Part shown: in pieces, positions 9,053 through 16,657 of the stretch
Layout: each line of letters starts with the position of its first letter
Numbering within the stretch: position 1 is the first letter of the stretch
Assembly (NCBI GenBank): GCA_049840815.1
Contig: JASGJI010000001.1
Span: 1 to 64,000, forward strand
Source of the DNA: JASGDN01 sp049840815
Lineage (GTDB): Bacteria; Chloroflexota; Chloroflexia; Thermomicrobiales; UBA6265
DNA length: 64,000 nt
Direction: 5' to 3'
Position numbers and translations under genes: made by a program
Notes under the pieces: generated by a model
Database searches by the model: none
The model's input: the letters and a program-made list of their open reading frames with translations, nothing else
What the model was told of the DNA's origin: nothing

Positions 9053-9085
9053 AAAGGGACCAGTTCATGATGAACTGGTCCCTTT
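9053..9085. terminator. 15-bp perfect hairpin between convergent genes
   Basis: AAAGGGACCAGTTCA, loop TGA, TGAACTGGTCCCTTT, starting 18 bases after the metallopeptidase stop and facing the end of the toxin-antitoxin operon. The A-tract/T-tract ends allow it to work in both directions. Confidence 0.85.
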
Positions 9086-9104
9086 CGTTGTGCGCGGGAA
9101 CGCA

Positions 9105-9290
9105 TCAGGGGCAGACGTTCGGGTCGAACGCTATGCATTGTGCAATCATCTGGTCAACCCGATCTTGCAGACACTCAAAATAGTCCGGCGTGAACTCCAC
9201 ATACTCGCCGCGCTCGAACTCGGCATCAGCCTCCGCGATGTCGGCCCGAAGCTGCTCCAGCGCATCCTGCGCGTCAGGCGTCTCGTCCAT
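9105..9290 (-). CDS. Third gene of the ParDE operon: ParD C-terminal-like peptide
   Basis: About 61 residues (63 if read from GTG 9296). Residues LRADIAEADAEFERGEY are identical to the C-terminal, toxin-binding part of the ParD antitoxin encoded upstream in the same operon, but the ribbon-helix-helix DNA-binding part is absent. The DNA over 9202-9251 matches 9679-9728 at 46 of 50 positions, so it arose by partial duplication. A GGAGGA sequence inside the end of parE precedes the start, and the GTG reading overlaps the parE stop as GTGA. The tail (YFECLQDRVDQMIAQCIAFD) is not in ParD. It could bind ParE or be a decaying duplicate; neither is proved. Confidence 0.6.
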   Translation of the reverse strand: MDETPDAQDALEQLRADIAEADAEFERGEYVEFTPDYFECLQDRVDQMIAQCIAFDPNVCP

Positions 9291-9292
9291 CG

Positions 9293-9595
9293 TCACAGGT
9301 CCTCCAGGCCAAGGATCGCCGCACGAACGTGACGGATGCGCAGGATGCGGATCGTCTTCGGCGTGGCGCGGTAGTAGACGACGTGCATCTCGATCCGGAT
9401 CGCACGGCCCCCGACCCCAAGCTCAATCTGGGACTCGCCAAGCTCCGGAAACTCGGCGATCCGGGCGAACCCTTTCTCGATCAACAAACCGTACCGGTCC
9501 CGTTGTTCCGATCCCCACTCCAGACCGGTGTATCGAAGAATCGCTCGAAAGTCCTTGCGGGCAGCGGCTGTCAGCCGCACCTCACGGTTTGACAT
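9293..9595 (-). CDS. parE: ParE/RelE-superfamily toxin
   Basis: About 100 residues, the normal size for ParE toxins, which in characterised members poison DNA gyrase. The hallmarks are the start REVRLTAAARKDFRAILRYT, the central GESQIELGVGGRAIRIEMHVVYYRA strand pattern and the closing IRILRIRHVRAAI. The start is taken at ATG 9595; GTG 9601 is also possible. Either overlaps the end of parD, so translation is coupled. Confidence 0.88.
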   Translation of the reverse strand: MSNREVRLTAAARKDFRAILRYTGLEWGSEQRDRYGLLIEKGFARIAEFPELGESQIELGVGGRAIRIEMHVVYYRATPKTIRILRIRHVRAAILGLEDL

Positions 9596-9860
9596 CGTCA
9601 CTGATCGGAAGGCCGAGCCGGTCTTCCTCTTCGGCCTCCGCGATGAGCTCGGACAGGCTGGTATCGGTCCACGCCGTGTACTCGCCGCGTTCGAACTCGG
9701 CGTCGGCCTCAGCGATGTCGGCCCGAAGCCTGTTCAGCCGGTCCTGATAGTCCATCAGGCGAAGCGCCTCACGAACCACCTCGCTGGCGTTGCCGTACAT
9801 GCCGCTCTCGACCTTCTTGCGGATGATCTCTTCGAGTTGGGGGGTCAGGCTCACGTTCAT
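9582..9860 (-). CDS. parD: ParD-type antitoxin
   Basis: 92 residues. The N-terminal ribbon-helix-helix domain (MNVSLTPQLEEIIRKKVESG, then YGNASEVVREALRLM) binds the operon's own promoter in known systems, and the C-terminal acidic tail wraps the toxin. AAGGAG lies 7 bases before the ATG. First gene of the three-gene operon. A promoter with dyad symmetry over its -10 box lies just upstream. Confidence 0.9.
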   Translation of the reverse strand: MNVSLTPQLEEIIRKKVESGMYGNASEVVREALRLMDYQDRLNRLRADIAEADAEFERGEYTAWTDTSLSELIAEAEEEDRLGLPISDDVKP

Positions 9861-9873
9861 CGGGATACTCCTT

Positions 9874-9906
9874 CATTGGATTGCATCATAGCAACAGATA
9901 CCAATG
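9874..9906 (-). promoter_or_regulatory. parD promoter with nested inverted repeats
   Basis: Minus strand extended -10 TGC-TATGAT (TATGAT at 9885-9890). The -10 is bracketed by TTGC-N6-GCAA (9881-9894) and by an outer CATTGG...CCAATG pair (9874-9879 and 9901-9906). Such nested symmetry fits a ribbon-helix-helix repressor operator, as known for ParD autoregulation. Confidence 0.5.
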
Positions 9907-10058
9907 TTTGACACAACCTGCCATCCGTATGCGGGATTGGCTCAGGCATCGACAGGCTCCGACACCCCGGTACAATGACGTCATCGACCGCCGATGTCCG
10001 CCACCCGTTCCCGCCAGTTCGCGGAGACTACACCCACTCATCGAGGAGTGCCACAGCC

Positions 10059-11378
10059 ATGGCCGCGTCCCCCGCCACATCCACCGCCCCGAGTCCCCTT
10101 GATGTCTTCTCACATGGCACGCTGCCCGGTTGGGCGCGGTACCGGCAGGAGCTCGATGGTGAGGATGTCGGCTCAATCGACGACGCCATCGCCCGCGAGT
10201 TCCAGCGGCCGGAGGTGGTCGCGGCGATCGGTCCCGGCACGAAGGTCGCATTGACGGCGGGCAGCCGTGGCATCGACCGCATCGCGCAGGTGATCCGGGC
10301 AGCGGTCACGCAGGTGAAGGCGCTCGGGGGCGAGCCGTTCGTGGTGCCGGCGATGGGCAGTCACGCCGGTGCAACCGCCGAAGGGCAACGTGCGCTCATC
10401 GAGCACTTCGGCGTGACCGAGGCGTTCATCGGCTGCGAGATCCGGGCGAGCATGGAGACGGTGCAGCTTGGCACGCTGGAGGGCGATGTCCCGGTCTGGT
10501 TCGACCGCATCGCCTACGAGCAGGCGGATGTGGTGATCCCGGTGGGGCGAGTGAAGCCGCACACCGACTTCCGAGGGCCAACCGAATCCGGCCTGATGAA
10601 GATGCTGGCGATCGGCCTCGGCAAGCAGCACGGCGCAAGCTGGTTCCACAGCCAGGGCATCGCGACGTTCGGCGATCTCATCCCCCGTGTGGGGCAGTTC
10701 ACGCTGACCAAGGTGAACATCCCCTTCGGCATCGCACTAGTCGAGAACGGACACAGCAAGCTGGCGATCATCGAAGTGGTGCCCGCGAAGGGAATGTTCG
10801 AGCGCGAGCAGGAGCTCCTGAAGGTCGCGTTCGCGAAGCTGGCGCGGCTGCCACAGATCCCGGCGCTGGACGTGCTGATCGTCGACAGGATCGGCAAGGA
10901 CATCAGCGGCGATGGCGCCGACCCGAACGTCATCAACCGGGATGTGGCCGGCGTGATCGACTTCAGCACCGCGCACCCGCACATCCAGCGCTACATCGTG
11001 CGCGGCCTGACGGACGATACCGAGGGCAACGCGACCGGCATCGGGATGTTCGATTTCGCGCTCCGGCAGGCTGTCGACCGCATGGACCAGATCCCGACCG
11101 CGATGAACATGATTACCGCGAAATCGCCGCAGGGCGCACGCATCCCGATCACGGTGGACACCGACCGTCAGGCGTTGCAGCTGGCGATCGCCTCCGCGCT
11201 GAAGGTGCCGGATGGCGGCGCGAAGATCATGCGCATCGCCAGCACGAAGTCACTGGAGACATTCTACGCCTCCGAGACACTGCGCGAGGAGTTGGCCGGG
11301 GTCGCGAATGTGTCGCTCGACAGCGATTTCGGCCCGATCGACTTCGACCCGGACGGGATGTTCGCGGATTCGCTGTAG
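10059..11378 (+). CDS. Lactate racemase (LarA)-domain protein, DUF2088-like
   Basis: About 439 residues. The start at ATG 10059 is chosen for GAGGAG 10 bases upstream; the longer reading from 9975 lacks a site. The N-terminal half matches the LarA-type domain (GSHAGATAEGQRALIEHFGV; VVIPVGRVKPHTDFRG; ESGLMKMLAIGLGKQHGA). Characterised LarA uses a nickel-pincer nucleotide attached to a lysine, and a Lys is present in GRVKPH, but whether this divergent homologue uses that cofactor is unknown. No larB, larC or larE gene is nearby. Many homologues are uncharacterised racemases or epimerases. Its 3' end meets the oxidoreductase gene 19 bases away. Confidence 0.75.
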   Translation: MAASPATSTAPSPLDVFSHGTLPGWARYRQELDGEDVGSIDDAIAREFQRPEVVAAIGPGTKVALTAGSRGIDRIAQVIRAAVTQVKALGGEPFVVPAMGSHAGATAEGQRALIEHFGVTEAFIGCEIRASMETVQLGTLEGDVPVWFDRIAYEQADVVIPVGRVKPHTDFRGPTESGLMKMLAIGLGKQHGASWFHSQGIATFGDLIPRVGQFTLTKVNIPFGIALVENGHSKLAIIEVVPAKGMFEREQELLKVAFAKLARLPQIPALDVLIVDRIGKDISGDGADPNVINRDVAGVIDFSTAHPHIQRYIVRGLTDDTEGNATGIGMFDFALRQAVDRMDQIPTAMNMITAKSPQGARIPITVDTDRQALQLAIASALKVPDGGAKIMRIASTKSLETFYASETLREELAGVANVSLDSDFGPIDFDPDGMFADSL

Positions 11379-11397
11379 CGATCGGCAAGCACCCAGA

Positions 11398-12351
11398 CTA
11401 CGGCACGACGACCGCGCGAACACCGGGCGTGGTATCCATCCACGCCGCCGCGACGTCGGACAGCCGGTACGTTCGGGTCCGGAGCGTCACGTCGCCGCGC
11501 GCGAGGATATCGATGTAGGCCGGAATCTCCCGCATCAACGTCTCGGTGGACACCGATCCCGCCCCGCTTCCGGCGATCGCAATCGGGCGGGCGCGCAGGA
11601 GCGAGTCTGGGAGCATCGCCTCGGAACCACCCGCCGACCCGATCTGCATGTACCGCGTCTCGCCCTCGACCTCGTCCAGCCCGTGCGATTGCAGCGCCGC
11701 GAACACGGTCTCCGCTGCCGTCCCCCAGATGTAGTCCAGCACCATCGTCGGCGAGTCGTTGCCGATCGCATCGCGGATCGCGGAGACGTCGGCCTGCTTG
11801 TCGCCAGTGAGCGGAATCGTCACCGTGCCGTCAGGCAGCGCTGCCAGCGCCTCGCGGGAGCGGCCGAGCGCAATCACCCGCCCCGCCCCGAGCAGGCGGG
11901 CATTCGCCACGGCCATCTGCCCGGCCACCCCCGTCGCGCCGACCACGATCACCGTTCCCAATCGCCCCGCCTGACGCAACGGCAGCCACGAGGAGACACC
12001 GGGATTGACGCCCCCGGCGATCGCCACGGGGTCTGCGCCCTCCGGGAGCGGGAAGGCCATGCGATCCGGAACTGGAATCCGCTCGGCGAGCATGCCATAC
12101 GGCTCGCGCGGATACCCCGTGTAGACGAGGGGCCCGTCCTCCGTGCGGGCAACACCCTCCAGGCCGGGCACGATCGGTTCGGCGCTGGCAGCACTTCCGT
12201 AATGCTGGCCGGTCGCGACCCGGCGTGTGATGTGATGAATTCCGCTGGCGACAAGCTCGACAATCTGGTAGCCGGGCGTTGCCTCCGGTTCCGGAAATGT
12301 GCCGGGAACAGGGATCGCATCGGGTGTGGGATTCAAGATGGCAGCGAGCAC
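11398..12351 (-). CDS. Zinc-type alcohol dehydrogenase / quinone oxidoreductase family (MDR) protein
   Basis: 317 residues with the medium-chain dehydrogenase layout. An N-terminal GroES-like part contains VPGLEGVARTEDG. The Rossmann nucleotide site is VIVVGATGVAGQMAV, followed by ARLLGAGRVIALGR. No zinc-ligand set is evident, so a quinone-reductase-like member is more likely than a zinc alcohol dehydrogenase. GTG start with AAGGAG 7 bases upstream. Divergent from a TetR regulator with two shared operator-like sites between them, so it is very probably that regulator's target. Confidence 0.82.
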   Translation of the reverse strand: MLAAILNPTPDAIPVPGTFPEPEATPGYQIVELVASGIHHITRRVATGQHYGSAASAEPIVPGLEGVARTEDGPLVYTGYPREPYGMLAERIPVPDRMAFPLPEGADPVAIAGGVNPGVSSWLPLRQAGRLGTVIVVGATGVAGQMAVANARLLGAGRVIALGRSREALAALPDGTVTIPLTGDKQADVSAIRDAIGNDSPTMVLDYIWGTAAETVFAALQSHGLDEVEGETRYMQIGSAGGSEAMLPDSLLRARPIAIAGSGAGSVSTETLMREIPAYIDILARGDVTLRTRTYRLSDVAAAWMDTTPGVRAVVVP

Positions 12352-12362
12352 GAGGCATCTCC

Positions 12363-12411
12363 TTAACGATGTTCAATTGACGACGGTGCGATACTACCTG
12401 AACGTCGTTAA
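12363..12411. promoter_or_regulatory. Two copies of a TetR-type operator in the divergent promoter region
   Basis: TTAACGATGTTCA (12363-12375) and TGAACGTCGTTAA (12399-12411) are near-perfect reverse complements of each other, and each is itself a dyad of form TNAAC-N3-GTTNA. Centres are 36 bp apart. The second sits inside the spacer of the oxidoreductase promoter; the first sits in its leader, just before the ribosome site. Binding by the adjacent TetR protein is inferred. Confidence 0.65.
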
Positions 12412-12419
12412 GGTGTCAA
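12391..12419 (-). promoter_or_regulatory. Sigma-70-like promoter of the MDR oxidoreductase
   Basis: Minus strand TTGACA (12414-12419), a 17-base spacer, TAGTAT (12391-12396). The operator copy at 12399-12411 occupies the spacer, so a bound repressor would block polymerase. Confidence 0.65.
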
Positions 12420-12433
12420 CGGGGAGGGAGTCG

Positions 12434-13078
12434 ATGGCAAAGGGTGTGACGGTTCCGGCAATCGTCGAGGCAGGGTTCACCGTGCTGGCGGATCGGGGTC
12501 TGGATGGCCTCACGATGCGCCTGGTGGCGGACCAGCTTGGCGTAAGGGCACCGGCGATCTATTGGCACCTGGCAAGCAAGGCCGACCTGCTGGATGAGAT
12601 GGCGACCGCGATGTGGCGAGACATTCTCCAGTCGCCCGGAATCGCGGATGCGCCCGATGCCGAGGCGGGACTGACGCGCTTCGCCCACGCCATCCGCACA
12701 ACCGTCCTGCGGTATCGGGACGGTGCGAAGCTCTTCGCCGGTACGACCCTGACCGATGTGAACCTGCTTCGGCAACAGGAGGTCGGCCTCGCAACGATGC
12801 TCGCTCAGGGGTTCGACGTGCGCGGGGCGGTCCATGCCACATCACTCGTCTATACGTTCACGGTCGGGTTCACCATCGAAGAGCAGGCGGTGGCGCAGAT
12901 GCGCGCGCATGGCGATGCCCGCTACACGCTGGAAGCACGTGATGCGCGCCTTGATGCCGAACACTTCCCGCTGACCGCCGAGGCAGGGCGAACGCTGTTC
13001 GGCGATCAGGATGCCCGTTTCTCCGAGTTGCTGGCCGCCATCGTCACTGCCGCGCTGTCGTTTCGGTCCGCGAGGTGA
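12434..13078 (+). CDS. TetR family transcriptional regulator (TetR_C type)
   Basis: About 214 residues. Start ATG 12434 follows GGGGAGGGAG. The N-terminal helix-turn-helix reads IVEAGFTVLADRGLDGLTMR, LVADQLGVRAPAIYWHLASK. The larger C-terminal ligand domain (KLFAGTTLTDVNLLRQQEVG; YTFTVGFTIEEQAV) resembles the TetR_C group that includes the tetracycline repressor. It is divergent from the oxidoreductase and probably represses it and itself. The inducer is unknown. Confidence 0.88.
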   Translation: MAKGVTVPAIVEAGFTVLADRGLDGLTMRLVADQLGVRAPAIYWHLASKADLLDEMATAMWRDILQSPGIADAPDAEAGLTRFAHAIRTTVLRYRDGAKLFAGTTLTDVNLLRQQEVGLATMLAQGFDVRGAVHATSLVYTFTVGFTIEEQAVAQMRAHGDARYTLEARDARLDAEHFPLTAEAGRTLFGDQDARFSELLAAIVTAALSFRSAR

Positions 13079-13096
13079 CATTCAGGAACATCTCAG

Positions 13097-13114
13097 GGAT
13101 TCTTCAGCGAATCC
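13097..13114 (+). terminator. Hairpin after the TetR gene
   Basis: GGATTC-TTCAGC-GAATCC, a 6-bp perfect stem, 19 bases after the stop codon and followed by TTGCGTTT. A weak intrinsic terminator is likely. Confidence 0.5.
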
Positions 13115-13191
13115 TTGCGTTTCCGTCGGTATCCTGATGAGGTCAGGGGGCAGCGAATGCCCCACCCGCCTCACGGTCAGGATGCAAAACC

Positions 13192-13290
13192 ATGATCCTC
13201 ACATCGATCCTTCTCATCGCCTTCGTCGCGCTGTTCGCCGCCCTCGCGATCTTCCCGGCCATCGCGACGGACGCGACCGAGCACCTGTAG
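13192..13290 (+). CDS. Small membrane peptide, 32 residues (putative)
   Basis: A short reading frame with AGGA 9 bases before its ATG. It encodes one hydrophobic helix, LTSILLIAFVALFAALAIFP, and a short acidic tail ending in EHL. It is bracketed by the hairpin at 13097-13114 and the strong hairpin at 13315-13355, so it would be its own transcript. Coding is supported only by the ribosome site, the helix and the isolated position. Confidence 0.4.
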   Translation: MILTSILLIAFVALFAALAIFPAIATDATEHL

Positions 13291-13314
13291 CCTCCAAACA
13301 CGCCCCGCATGACG

Positions 13315-13355
13315 AAGGGGACCGCTGGCAGGACAAACCCGCCAGCGGTCCCCTT
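13315..13355. terminator. 15-bp perfect hairpin between convergent genes
   Basis: AAGGGGACCGCTGGC, an 11-base loop, GCCAGCGGTCCCCTT. It separates the small membrane peptide from the convergent NTF2-like gene and can serve both strands. Confidence 0.85.
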
Positions 13356-13380
13356 TGCGCGTGGTCCCATCACCGACCGG

Positions 13381-13770
13381 TCACGCGGGATTGGTGTCAA
13401 AGAAGCCCGTGATGGAGACGAGTAATCCATCCGCGCCCAGCATACCGAAATCGGTGCCGGCCAGCTGCGGGTTCCCGTCGGCGTCCGCGAGTTGCCACCG
13501 GAAGCGGAGTCGCCCGTGATGTTCCTCCACTTCCCCGACGCGCGTAAAGAGGTGGTCCGGATACGTCTCCTGGAACCCGGCGATCATCTCGCCGATCCCG
13601 AGCCGTCCGCTCGCTTCGAACAAAGGATCGGCGTAGACGCCATCCGCCGACCACGTTGCCGCGATGAGCGCATCGCGTGCGTCGCGATCGGGCTCGTTCC
13701 AGGAGGCGAGATAGCGTTCGATGAGGGAGACGAGTTCGGGCGATGCTCCGGGAGTGACGATATCGGTCAT
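13381..13770 (-). CDS. SnoaL/NTF2-like (nuclear transport factor 2 family) protein
   Basis: About 129 residues, a single NTF2-like cone-fold domain: LVSLIERYLASWNEPDRDAR, then WSADGVYADPLFEASGRLGIGEM, with the closing GADGLLVSITGFFD. The start at ATG 13770 is chosen for GGAGGA 7 bases upstream. The family includes ketosteroid-isomerase-like enzymes and ligand-binding proteins; the activity here is unknown. Confidence 0.78.
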   Translation of the reverse strand: MTDIVTPGASPELVSLIERYLASWNEPDRDARDALIAATWSADGVYADPLFEASGRLGIGEMIAGFQETYPDHLFTRVGEVEEHHGRLRFRWQLADADGNPQLAGTDFGMLGADGLLVSITGFFDTNPA

Positions 13771-14008
13771 CAGGGTCCTCCGGGGTCGTGGACGGCGGGC
13801 CGAGACCTGCTCGCATGCAGGATCACGATCATCTTGACGGATCGGGCGGACAGATTCGATCCGCATGCCATGGACCGCACGTATAGTTGGCCATACGCGC
13901 ATTCCAACGGCGGGACAGAAACGATGTCACCTTCGCAGGAACGGACTCCGATCCACATCGGGTTCGGCGCCCTGCGCATCGAGCGGATGACCGAGGAGCA
14001 AATTCCAG

Positions 14009-14608
14009 ATGATGACGCGACGTGGCGTGATGCTGACCGGAACGGCAGGGCTTGCCGGCACAATGGTGCTCGGAGGATTGGCAGGCGGGACAACGCACGT
14101 CCTCGCGCAGGACGATGCCGCGACGCCGGTCCAGAATGTGACGACCGATGGCATCGGCGGGGGCGGCACGGTGCCGACCGGCTACGGCGACGCAACCTTC
14201 GCGCTGACCGCGTTCGCGCTGCCGGGTGCGGATGGCAACCCGGTCTTTAACGGCGGATTCACCCTGAGCGACCCCACCAACCCGGAGGAGCCAATCGCGA
14301 TGGTCGCCCAGTTCTATAACCAGATCACCGCCTACTCCACGTCGCACCCCAACGCACGGGAGATCATCGGCTGGGCAACCATCAACGAGCGAGGCCCCTA
14401 CCCATTCCTGCTCCAGGTGGAGGACATCGGACCGGCGGGCTCCGGACAGGATTCGTTCAACCTCGTCTTCGGCAACGCCGCGCTGCCATTCATCCACACC
14501 GATGCCAAGAAGTGCGACTGCGGCGGCTTCACCTACTCCCTACGCGGGACCGTTGCGCAAGGTGATCTCGTGTTGTTCCCCATCACGACCGCGAATGCTG
14601 GACAATAG
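14009..14608 (+). CDS. Secreted protein of unknown function
   Basis: 199 residues with a twin-arginine-like signal (MMTRRGVMLTGTAGLAGTMV) and a likely cleavage before QDDAATPVQ, the Thr/Pro-rich start common in secreted proteins of this genome. The mature part is beta-rich and holds a Cys pair in KKCDCGGFTYSL near the end. GAGGAG precedes the ATG by 10 bases. Followed by the RidA-like gene 40 bases on, possibly in one transcript. No family recognised. Confidence 0.65.
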   Translation: MMTRRGVMLTGTAGLAGTMVLGGLAGGTTHVLAQDDAATPVQNVTTDGIGGGGTVPTGYGDATFALTAFALPGADGNPVFNGGFTLSDPTNPEEPIAMVAQFYNQITAYSTSHPNAREIIGWATINERGPYPFLLQVEDIGPAGSGQDSFNLVFGNAALPFIHTDAKKCDCGGFTYSLRGTVAQGDLVLFPITTANAGQ

Positions 14609-14648
14609 GCGGGTCGTATTCGCGAACACGTCTGGGAGAAACGCAGGG

Positions 14649-15140
14649 ATGGCGGTGATTGAAGAGCGGCTGGCGGCGATGGGGTTGAGCCTGCCGGGAA
14701 TGCCGGTGGCGACGCCGGGCGCAGCGCAACCGCCCTACTGGATTCGCGTGCGGAACGGCGTGGCCTGGATTTCCGGCCAGAGCGCCCGCACGGCTGAGGG
14801 CAAGGGCGCAGGCCCCTACGGCAAGATCCCGACCGAGGTCTCCATCGAGCAGGGCCGCGAAGCCGCGAAGGGCGCCGGCCTCGCGTTGCTGGCGACGTTG
14901 AAGCACGAACTGGGCGACCTCGACCGGGTGACAGCCTGGCTGAACGTGCAGGGCATGGTCAACGCCGAGCCGGGATTCACGGGCACTTCAGCGGTGATCA
15001 ACGGCTTCTCGGAGTTCATCATCGAGCTCTTCGGCCCGGAGGTCGGCGCTCACGCCCGAATCTCCCCCGGCATGGCGACCCTGCCGGGAAATGCCGCCGT
15101 CGTCATCTCGGCGCAGGTGGAGATCGACGGAGGGCGATAA
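14649..15140 (+). CDS. RidA (YjgF/YER057c/UK114) family protein
   Basis: About 163 residues. RidA-type proteins hydrolyse reactive enamines and imines formed by PLP enzymes. The Rid fold is seen in VRNGVAWISGQSARTAEGKG, then EQGREAAKGAGLALLATLKH, DLDRVTAWLNVQGMV and the closing VVISAQVEIDG. The catalytic Arg of RidA (normally near RASY in the C-terminal part) is not obvious; HARISPGMATLP occupies the region, so this may be one of the Rid subfamilies. Start ATG 14649 with GGGAG 10 bases upstream. Confidence 0.8.
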   Translation: MAVIEERLAAMGLSLPGMPVATPGAAQPPYWIRVRNGVAWISGQSARTAEGKGAGPYGKIPTEVSIEQGREAAKGAGLALLATLKHELGDLDRVTAWLNVQGMVNAEPGFTGTSAVINGFSEFIIELFGPEVGAHARISPGMATLPGNAAVVISAQVEIDGGR

Positions 15141-15158
15141 CGCCGATCCTCTCGACGT

Positions 15159-15195
15159 CCCCGTAGGCGCTGCCCTTGTGTCCGCGTCTACGGGG
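15159..15195. terminator. Inverted repeat after the RidA-like gene
   Basis: CCCCGTAG ... CTACGGGG, an 8-bp perfect stem with a 21-base loop, beginning 19 bases after the stop. Probably a terminator before aroA. Confidence 0.4.
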
Positions 15196-15309
15196 TTGCT
15201 GAGATCGTGCGCCACACCCCTTCCCGGCCAGCAGCGCGGGGGACGGCAGGATCGGCTACGATAGGGGCAGTTCGTCCATCGTTCACCCCCCTGCGGAGAC
15301 CTGTCGCCC

Positions 15310-16629
15310 ATGTCCTCGTCATCCGTCGCCACTCCCGACCGCATCGCCATCACCCCGGTCCAGCGCCCGATCGTCGGCACCGCCTTCGTTCCCGGTTCGA
15401 AGAGCATCACCAATCGTGCCCTCCCCATCGCCGGTCTCGCGCGCGGCCATTCGACCCTCACCGGCGCCCTCTTCAGCGACGACACGCGCTACATGGCGCA
15501 GGCGCTGAACGACCTCGGCATCGCCGTGACCGACACACCAGAGGACTACCGCTTTGAGGTCGAAGGCGGCAACGGCGTCTTCCCCGCCACGGAAGCGGAC
15601 CTCTTCATCGGCAACTCCGGCACCACCGTCCGCTTCCTCACCGCCATCGTCGCCATCGGCCACGGCACCTACCGGCTCGATGGCGTCCCCCGCATGCGGG
15701 AGCGCCCGATCGGTCCGCTCCTCTCCGCCCTCCGCCAGCTCGGCGTCGATGCCACCAGCGAAGCGGGCACGGACTGCCCGCCAATCCTCGTCCGTGCGTC
15801 CGGGTTCAGCGGCGGCACGACGACGGTTTCCGGCAACCTCAGCAGCCAGTTCCTCACCGGCCTCCTGCTCGCCGCCCCCTACGCGCGGGACGGCGTGACG
15901 ATCGAGGTGGAAGGCGAACTCGTCTCCAAGCCCTACATCGTCATCACCGCCGATGTGATGCGCGCATTCGGCGTGGAGACCGAGATCGACGACGTGGACT
16001 GGAAGACCTTCCGCGTCGCCCCCGGTCAGCGCTACGAGGGGCGCACCTATCACATCGAGCCTGATGCTTCGAATGCGTCCTACTTCTTCGCGGCGGCGGC
16101 GGTCACCGGTGGCGAGGTCACCGTGGAGGGCCTCGGCAGTCGCTCCACGCAGGGCGACCTCGGGTTCGTGCGCGTGCTGGAGCAGATGGGCGCGACCGTG
16201 GCGATGTCCGAGACACGAACGACCGTGCGCGGTCCGGAAGACGGAGCGTTGCACGGCGGCGACTTCGACTTCAACGTCATCTCCGACACCGCGCAGACCC
16301 TCGCGGCAATCGCGCCATTCGCCGACAGCCCGATCACCATCCGGGGCATCGCCCACAATCGCGTCAAGGAGACCGACCGCATCGCCGATGTCGCGACGGA
16401 ACTCCGCCGCCTCGGCCAGGAGGTGGACGAGTTCGCGGATGGCCTCACCATCCATCCCCGCCCGGTGACACCCGCCGACGTCCACACCTACGACGATCAC
16501 CGGATGGCGATGAGCTTCGCCCTCACCGGCCTGCGTGCGCCGGGCGTGACGATCCTCGATCCCGCCTGCACCGCCAAGACCTTCCCCGACTACTTCCAGC
16601 GCCTCGACGACCTGACTCGCGACGCCTGA
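15310..16629 (+). CDS. aroA: 3-phosphoshikimate 1-carboxyvinyltransferase (EPSP synthase)
   Basis: 439 residues. Transfers the enolpyruvyl group of PEP to shikimate 3-phosphate, the sixth step of the shikimate pathway to aromatic amino acids. Conserved landmarks: FVPGSKSITNRALPIAGLA (shikimate-phosphate and PEP site), FIGNSGTTVRFLTAI, VPRMRERPIGPLLSALRQLG, SSQFLTGLLLAAPYA, DASNASYFFAAAAVTGGEV, IAHNRVKETDRIADVATELR and TYDDHRMAMSFALTGL. The PEP-site loop reads GNSGTT rather than the enterobacterial GNAGTAM. Not adjacent to other aro genes. Full length and probably functional. Confidence 0.96.
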   Translation: MSSSSVATPDRIAITPVQRPIVGTAFVPGSKSITNRALPIAGLARGHSTLTGALFSDDTRYMAQALNDLGIAVTDTPEDYRFEVEGGNGVFPATEADLFIGNSGTTVRFLTAIVAIGHGTYRLDGVPRMRERPIGPLLSALRQLGVDATSEAGTDCPPILVRASGFSGGTTTVSGNLSSQFLTGLLLAAPYARDGVTIEVEGELVSKPYIVITADVMRAFGVETEIDDVDWKTFRVAPGQRYEGRTYHIEPDASNASYFFAAAAVTGGEVTVEGLGSRSTQGDLGFVRVLEQMGATVAMSETRTTVRGPEDGALHGGDFDFNVISDTAQTLAAIAPFADSPITIRGIAHNRVKETDRIADVATELRRLGQEVDEFADGLTIHPRPVTPADVHTYDDHRMAMSFALTGLRAPGVTILDPACTAKTFPDYFQRLDDLTRDA

Positions 16630-16657
16630 ACCACGCGGAGCCGCCGAAGGAGGACCC

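Noticed and set aside
9202..9728. Direct repeats flanking parE as a recombination or mobile-element site
   Set aside because: The 50-base match is coding sequence of the ParD tail in both places and is better explained by a partial gene duplication.
13924..14250. Frame starting MSPSQERTPIHIGFGALRIE upstream of the secreted protein
   Set aside because: No ribosome site. It runs through the next gene in another frame and becomes Arg-rich, so it is probably chance.
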